Below are positions 12,201 to 21,200 of a DNA stretch of 60,000 bases, piece after piece; position 1 is the first letter of the stretch, and every line of letters begins with the position of its first letter. The stretch covers positions 7,701,001 to 7,761,000 of the forward strand of contig NC_092671.1 in the NCBI RefSeq assembly GCF_964355755.1, given 5' to 3'. The notes beneath the pieces are model-generated. The model saw only the letters and a program-made list of their open reading frames with translations. It did not search any database and was not told the DNA's origin. The translations under genes were made by a program, and so were the position numbers. The DNA is from Antedon mediterranea (Eukaryota > Echinodermata > Crinoidea > Comatulida > Antedonidae).

Positions 12201-15200
12201 CTAATTTAATGCCATTGTAAATACTAGTATTCACACTCTAAACTCTGTGTTGTGCAAACATTTACAATCTACTTCTAATTGTTGGATATAGTAATCCAAC
12301 CTTTGTCTTTTGCGAGTATCTGAGCAGTTTCTTTGTTATGTTGTTCATTCCTCCTAAATCTAGATCAAAATACACACTGTTGTTGATTTTTTTCATTGAA
12401 TGATTAGGAATGAAAGAATAAAAAAGGATAAATAATTTTCCCAATTCATAAAACATGGTTGTGTTTTTGTCCTTACTTGTGTCATTCTGTTTAACACAGA
12501 ATGTATCCCGATAACGAACACCTCCGCCACAGAGGTTACCACTAACTGTCAGATACTTCAATTCATCTGCAGTCAGGAGTTGCGTTACACTGCATTGAGA
12601 CCAGGCTGAAACATGCCATATAAATCTAAACAGAAAATTGCAAAATAATTTAATAACATTATGGATGTAACTGTAGTTGTGTTGGGTGAAGTCGTCCATA
12701 CTTAAATGTCAGTGTTCAACTTCAGCTAACGTTTATTCTAGGGTTAATGTTACTTAAATTTAGTTTAAAACTGTTCAATTCTGGACATTGTGATGTTCTG
12801 GTGGTGTATGAGTGAGTGCAATATACAAATGTACAAACGCTCTCTCTCTTATAGTATAGCTTATATGATACTATACTTTTTGCATAAAATTATCGTTAAA
12901 TACTTTATCTTGAAAATATATGCCTACCTGGTTTCTAATTTTTGTATACCTCCCCCACAAGTTTTAGTCTCTTGTAATGCGGGACAGCGATCCCCACCTC
13001 CCATAGGTATCTTGAGAACAGCTCTAGTTCTTGTTAGTGTGCTACTTTGTAAAAACTCCTGGAATGACTTAGCTGGGCACACCCTCCATTCACTAAAGTC
13101 CTGGGTTGCTTTGCAGTTTGTGGGGGGTACGCAGGGCCGGTATCTGGTTGGTACATTCATTCCTTCTTGATCAAGACATGTTCTATTTTAAGGAAAAAAT
13201 GTACACATCGTTAATATAGATACTGTATTTAATAAAGAAAATATACAGTAATTATTAATCATATTACATTATATCATGGCAGACCTCTGACTACAGGATC
13301 TAGAAACTATTTGTATGTCTTTGTATAAGACACACTTAATAGTAGGCCACGGTTCACTTTGACTGGATGGGAAATTGTGTGTTTATTTGTTATTTCAATC
13401 TTCATATTGATGATGATATCAAAGTAATATCTTACTGTATGTTATCCCCATAATCAGTGCATCTATTGGGTTTTGTAAATAACTTTCTGAAATAAATATG
13501 CTACTAATAAAAGTAATGAAAATGTGAATGCCTTGGTAGTAATAGTTTACATGCCAGTGGCAATATCTTGCTTATACTGTATAGTTACAAATATGTTTTC
13601 CTTGTTCTTGTAGGTATCTTCGTCTCGAATTTCACTCTTTCTTATTAATTGATGCTTTTGACAGTGTATGAACTAGATTAATTGGTAATTTGGATGCTGT
13701 TTGCAGACAAAGCATTCAACGTATGGCACCCAATACATCACTAGACACTAATCAGTCGCCATCTAACCGACAATTTACCATTCTGTTTGTCTTAGTAACA
13801 AATTATGAGTGCATGTTATCTGGTTACAGACGATGAATTTGGTATGTTATAATGTAGAACTTCATTATGAATGTAAATAGAATAATTAATGAATTTAAAT
13901 GAGCTCTGTAATATGTAATATAATGCCAAAAGGAATACAGGTAGATAAGTAATGAAGCTAAAGTGCAACATATCCACATGTCACCTGACTTGAGATTTTT
14001 TTTCTTTTCAAGAGTTGTTGTCAACAATCCAATTTGGATACCTACTTTCTTTAATGTCTGTTCATCTTTAATTATTAAGCCAATTTTTGATAAACCAGCA
14101 TCAAGATATTGCTGGTTAACATTTATCTGATAATTAATTGATACCTGCTGATCTAACGATCAAGTATAGTAGCCGAAATAGAGTTGGTAATTATTAACAA
14201 CATTGATGAAACAGTATTAAGGATTGCTGGTTATAAACAATTATTATCCGATAATTGATTGATACCTGATCAGGTACAGTTCCAAAGATGTTCCAAAATA
14301 TAGTTGTTAATTATTGTTGATAATTATAAACATTGATGATAAAAACATTGATGAAACTGTTAATTGTTTAATTGTATTAAGGATTTCTTGTTATTAACAT
14401 TTATACGATAATTGATTGATACCTGATCAGGTACAGCAGCTGATGTTCCAAAATAGAGTTGTTGATTATTGTTGATAATTATTAACATTAATGATAAAAA
14501 ACATTGATGAAACTGTTTGTTTCATTAAGGATTAAGAAAGATAATGTTGACCTGAAATATCATACATTACAATTTATTTGCTATTAATATTAATTCATTA
14601 ATGTACCGGAATTTCTTAACATAGAATTGTGCACTGTAGCATTACTCCTACAGTAGGTGTGAAGAATGATAAATAATGATTAATTGATTTTCCCAATGGA
14701 AAGACAATGAATCCCAATGGAAAAATAACCATAAATTTGTCTTTTCTCGATAATTTATCATTGGACTACTTTTACCATCATTTCAAGCCTTCCTATCAAT
14801 ATTCAGCAGAACCATTGAGCCCTACTGCCTACGGGCTTAGTTAATATTGTTATATAGCCCTACTACTAAAGAGAATTGTTGATGTAGTAAAAAGGGGTAT
14901 TGCTAAACTGCGCAAAAAACAAAAAAAGCTGCGCAAACCTCCTTCAAAACAATTATTATTGATTAGAACACAACTAGAACTATATAGGGAGACGATTTAT
15001 GAGAAAAAAAATTTGAAATTCCTTTAAGTTTGCCTTTTTTTGGGTTAAAAACTTCAATTTTTGGGAAAATTACTGATTTCACAGCGCAAACAACAAAAAA
15101 AGCTGCGCAAACCTCCTTTAAATCTATTAATATTGATTAAAACACAACTAGACCTATATAGGGAGACAATTTATGGGGAAAAACATTTGAAATTCCTTTA

Positions 15201-18200
15201 AGTTTGCCCTTTTTTGGGTGAAAACCTTCAATTTTTTGGAAAATTACTGATTTCACAGCGCAAACAGCGAAAAAAGATGCGCAAACCTCCTTCAAAACAA
15301 TTAATATTGATTAAAACACAACTAGACCTATATAGGGAGACAATTTATGAGGAAAAAAAATTGAAATTGCTGTCAGTTTTTTTTTTTTGGGACAAGGGCT
15401 AAAGACAATTTACTTTAATTGTTTTGAAGGAGGTTTGCGCAGCTTTTTTTGGAGGTTTGCGATGTGAAATCAGTAATTTTCCAAAAAATTGAAGTTTTTC
15501 ACCCAAAAAAAGGCAAACTTAAAGGAATTTTAAATTTTTTCCCCATAAATTGTCTCCCTATATAGGTCTAGTTGTGTTTTAATCAATATTAATTGATTTA
15601 AAGGAAGTTTGCGCAGCTTTTTTTGGAGGTTTGCGCTGTGAAATCAGTGATTTTCCCAAAAATTGAAGTTTTTCACCCAAAAAAGGGTAAACTTAAAGGA
15701 ATTTTAAATGTTTTTCCCCATAAATTGTCTCCCTATATAGGTCTAGTTGTGTTTTAATCAATATTAATAGATTTAAAGGAGGTTTGCGCAGCTTTTTTTG
15801 TTGTTTGCGCTGTGAAATCAGTAATTTTCCCAAAAATTGAAGTTTTTAACCCAAAAAAGGCAAACTTAAAGGAATTTCAAATTTTTTTTCTCATAAATTG
15901 TCTCCCTATATAGTTCTAGTTGTGTTCTAATCAATAATAATTGTTTTGAAGGAGGTTTGCGCAGCTTCTTTTGTTGTTTGCGCAGTGTTTGCGCAGTTTA
16001 GCAATACCCAGTAAAAAGAGGTTTCTTACTGAAGTGACACTAGGTTTCCGTTGCTGTTCACGCAAGCAAATTCTCGCAACTGTTGACCAACTGGTAATCC
16101 TGGTGTTTCATCTTTGTCAATCGCTTGAACACTACAAGCACTCCATTCCCCTATCTTTAAATAATAACTTGGAGAATGAGAGGGTGGACATTCTTTAGTA
16201 TTATCACATGGTTGTAACTCACTCAAAGAAGGACATGATTTTCCTGTAAGCTGCGCTGGTATGATCACCTCTCGTATACGAGTCTGTGTTCCGTTCCCAC
16301 ACGGATTGGAGCATTCTGACCAATCGCTAAATGATGAAACAATGCAGTCTTGTTTACAGGGCAATAAACATGATTTCAAAGTCAACGGCTTTACGCTGAA
16401 TAATTCACAAATATAATCCTGTACTATTCCATCAGAGTCTGTATCAACATAGTTTGTTACTTTTTCTTGGCATTTCACAGGCCGTTCTTGTTCACCAACT
16501 GATTCAGGGCCACAATAAGCATGTTGGTTCTCACTTAAGCTGTCTTTTTTTTTGCTACATTCATTCCACTCACCAATCTCCCAATCAAATAAATAACTAT
16601 GTTGTTCACAAACTTTGAAACAGTCTCTACGAATTGGAGGCTTGTCATCAATGTTGCAATTTTCATTTAGGACAGTCCATCCTTCAAAGTCTATGCACCA
16701 CACAGCTCGGTTTTGCAGGCCTCCATGCCCACATCTGGTTGACTGGCATTTTCCCCAGGGTCCTAAAAAATGAAAGCAATAGAATAGAAAAATAAATAAA
16801 ATAATAAAAATAATGTAGGTTTCCTCTTTAATTTCAATCAGATTTAATTTTTTTCAAATCATTCTAAAAATAGCATTTATGTGAGTGAATTTTAAAAATA
16901 TTAATGATATTGATTTTATGCGATGCCGGCAGGCCAATAAATTATGCTATAAAGTCGGTCAATGAACGAATGCTAGGAGGAGGCTATAGGCAAAAAATAA
17001 CAGTCTGTTCAACTGTAATATTCATAATTAATGTGAACTGTGAATTTAAATTTTTCTTTATTTCTGTCTTTAACTCATTTACAATTAATTTTAAAAGTTT
17101 CCATACAATGGTGTCTTGATCTTGATTTTATACTGTTCAACCTTTACATAATGTCTACCATTATTTGGAACAAAATGATAAAAAAATTGTAGTTAATTGA
17201 AATTGTTTTGCAGACAAAATAGGAGCTTAGTCAAATATATCAACGTAATCCAACAACTAAAGATACATAGTACTGTAATACCGCTAATAAATTAAACTCA
17301 TTCCTGTGGCGTCCATTATCGCACATGTATCTGCTTTCTTGATCTTTTAGTTTGTCGTCTTAAAGGATTTCTAAACCTCTCAAAATGATGTCTTTGTGTT
17401 GCTTAACCTCTGGTGTGAATCAATTCACAAATCCACAGAATTAACACACACTTTCATCATCAATTTTCAGTGCAGATTTCATTCAAATTACCTTTGGGCA
17501 AGGAAGGGTGAGTTATGGCAGCTTTCAAACAATTTAAACTAAAATGCAGTGTATGAAAGATGACGATTTCTAATGAGTTAATTTGCGTATAAATCTGAGT
17601 AAATTTACAATAAAACAGTATAATATATCAAACTAATATGATTTTAAAACATCATAAAAAAGATGAGTTGAATACTGTATACCGACTGAAAGTCTAATAT
17701 CGTTTGCTTGCTTACTGATCCTGATATAAGTCCACTCTGTGATATGCCCAGAGTGGGGTACATTTTAGGAAAAGGTTGATGTGCTACTGTACTTTTCAGT
17801 TCTCTCGCTACTGTATAACTAGACAGTTTTACAATAATGTAAACTTAATGGCTATTAGCACTGAAGATCTTTCAATACAAAAACAAAATGTTAGTTTCTT
17901 AAAGATGAAGACCAGTATTACTGTACTGTTGACAGCTCTTAATTTATTGTATAATCTTAGCAGATTATAATTGCTTTTAGTAATGGTCAGAAGTACTTAG
18001 ACTCAAGACTTGTGTATATTTTACTGATTATTCAGATTCGTTAGCAGAGTTTACTTCAAAGATTAAATTGTAATTACAGCTGACAGAATAATAAGATGAT
18101 ATATTTGATGTTTTTTTTTCTACAGAAGCATTCACAATGCAATAAACAGAGATGTGTTCAACATTTAAAGGTCAACAATAAAGAGAGGTCTTTCAATACT

Positions 18201-21200
18201 TTGAAGTTTTCACACCTCATTTTGAACTAGGATTTATACATTTAGACATGTTTGATGGAATTAGTTCAGGCTAGTGTGCCTATGCTTCCATGTTTACACA
18301 TTCTAAGAATATGAAATTCACTTTTCTATCTTGATATTATTCATATTAATATGAATTATTTTAACCGAAAAATAAAATAATATTCAACTACAGAATCAAA
18401 TAAGCATGTTTTATTTCTTAAACATGTGAGTTTCTTACATATTTCAAAGGCGACAGAAGAGAAATTAGTCTAAGAGAAGACAGATTAGAGTCAAAATCTA
18501 GATGACAGCAACAGGATCATTGTCAAATTCAGTTCCATTCTGTAATTTCATTCATTTGAGAGATTTTTTGTTATAGTCTACAAACATCATTCAAATTTTC
18601 CTCATGTTATCCATGCCACGCTATACCACTATTCCTCAACCCACCACCCCTCTTCTTTTCCCTTATTGAATTATAAACATCGCTCTTCCTGTTCACATCC
18701 TCTAATAATAGATCATATTTCAATTATCACCATGTATTTTACATAGCACTTAGGATTGATTACCTGTTTATGATTTAATATTCAATTTCATAGCAAGCAA
18801 TTTGAGTTGCAATTAGTCAAGAATGTAATTCAGCATATGGGGCCTTTAGCCTCTTGGCCATTCTCATCTAGTGCACTAATTGCATAATTGTCTAGCCTAG
18901 GAACTTAGTAAAGCAACATAAAATTAATAATGTATATTGATACTTTCGAAGTATAAGTTAAACTTAGGCTACTACTGAAGTTTTGGTAAATCCCCAAGAA
19001 AATATAACTGATGACAATGATTTTTTTTTACCTATACTCAATGATATTCTAAGAAGTGTTTTACATCAGCTTCTTCAATTTTATATTATATTATTATTAT
19101 GAAAACAATGATAAAATATTAAGGTTAATGATTGAGATAATAAATATAATGATGTATCAGTGTTTTAGTAAAACTTTGATAAAGCAATCAAGGTAAAACT
19201 AATGATGTTAAATTAGGCAACTTTCTGGCTGGCATCATAGTCACTTAGCATTTCAGGAGCTTCAGACGGGATCCGATATCACATAAGGCGACACACAAAT
19301 TTTAAGCCATTTAATTAGACATTGCATAGTTAGGATAACAGAAAAAAAAGACTTTACAAATAATAATAAATCAATCAAAAGCTGCTTGGTAAAAATATCT
19401 CTTAATTGACTTGAATGATGAAGAGGAATTTTCTGTTGTTTTGAGATAGAAAACCTGTCAAAGTTGCTTCTAGCAATAAAGATTTCATCAATCAAGGCAC
19501 TGGCTAAATCAATAGACTTTTGTGTTTAGAAAAATAATTTTTCAAACACCTGTGTCATCTAAAAGTAGCTTTTGCAATTCCGATTTTTACTTTATATATT
19601 TACTGTATGGATTATGTATCTATTTTGAAAATCTCATATTAATTTAAAAAACTTCTGGGTTCGCTCCTCCTACCACAAACTATCTATTCTTAATTTACAT
19701 GGTCTAGTTCTCTTTAGTTCATAGAAAACTTCAATCAAATAAAACTTGAGAAATAGGTACTTTCTATGATTATGAAAAACTATTACAAAAATATAATAGT
19801 AATCTAGAAAAGCAATATTTTTATTATCTTTAAAATTTAAACGTTAATTTTATTTAGTCTAGTCCACACAATCAACTAATAGTAATAATAAAATTTAGTT
19901 TCTTAATGGTCAATCTTTAAAGAAGTCTAGTTAATACTAGAAGTATGTCATTTTCTTCAACCTTTCGGCTTTTAGCCGCAGTTGAGTCACTTCTGTTTCT
20001 ACGTTCATTCCATAACCTCTTAAAACATGTTCATAAATTGGAAAAAAAATTAACTTCAAGAACAAAAAAAAATGATTTAGGAAAGAATCATCATTAGATA
20101 AAAAATTCCTTCCTACAGGTGCCATGGCTTATTGGATAGGTGATTATAGACTTGCTTTAGCTAATATCAACGACATTTCTTGCTAAGTTATTAATTCTCA
20201 TTTTAAAATTGAAAAAAAAAAGAAGAAAGTCAAATGTAGAGCAAAATAATGTAATCTTCAGGAGCCATAGCATTTGGCTTGGTTACCATTAAACTGTTAA
20301 CTTATCATGAAATTATGAATTACTTTATGAACTTCAATCTAGTTTTAATGGCTAACTGGATATTGTCAATTATTCAAAACCATTTTAAATTATACTTGCA
20401 ATCTATGATCAAAAAGTCAGAAAGTTAATATCAGGAATTATCTAATTTATTTAAAAGAAATCATGATCTCTTTTTCAACTACTTAAAATTAAAGTATAGA
20501 CTAAACGAGGACTTATTTATACGCTTAACTTTTCCTAATAAATACATTTTAATTTCATGGTTTTTAAGTGCACATTATTTATAGTATGTACCATATTTCA
20601 ACTAGTGCAGCCTATCTTGTAATGTAGTGTGTGATAAATGTGTGTTATACCTCTAATAGTTTTAATAATGGCAAATAATAATAATGTATTAGATAATGAC
20701 TATATTAGCCCATTGGACACAAAATTAGGTCAATATTAGTTCAAGCAAAGGAGGGTGTGTTTATGCTAAAAATGTAATTGGTCGTCCTATATCCGCACAG
20801 ATTATGTTTCATTACTTAATACAATAATGAAATTACTTTAACTAATTTTTTTTTAGAGGGACAGTGTAGTAGTTTCACATTTCAAATAACAGTGATTTTC
20901 AGAACTGAACGTCAGCTACAAAGGTAATGACAAAGATTAAGTGTAGATAAGCCTTTACGTTTAATTTAACAGATTTCTGAATCATCCATCAAAACATGAG
21001 AAAGCAGATCACATCCAACACATACTGTGACAATTCAAAGATATTACATTAAACGTACTGAAATATATCACTATAAATATTAATAATTAATTCTGATTTA
21101 ATTATTTATTTTTAAATTTACATACATGGAAACCTCTATAAAAGGGGAACTTTTCCGAGAAATGAATGAGAGAGCTTATTTTAACAATAGCCAACTTTTA

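Noticed and set aside
12262-12476. Extension of the exon 4 frame past the splice donor
   Set aside because: It is intron read-through after the GTAAGG donor; the frame loses TSP1 character and phase agreement favours the splice.
15214-15402. Small plus-strand frame inside the foldback element
   Set aside because: A product of the subrepeats; similar frames are broken in the other units.
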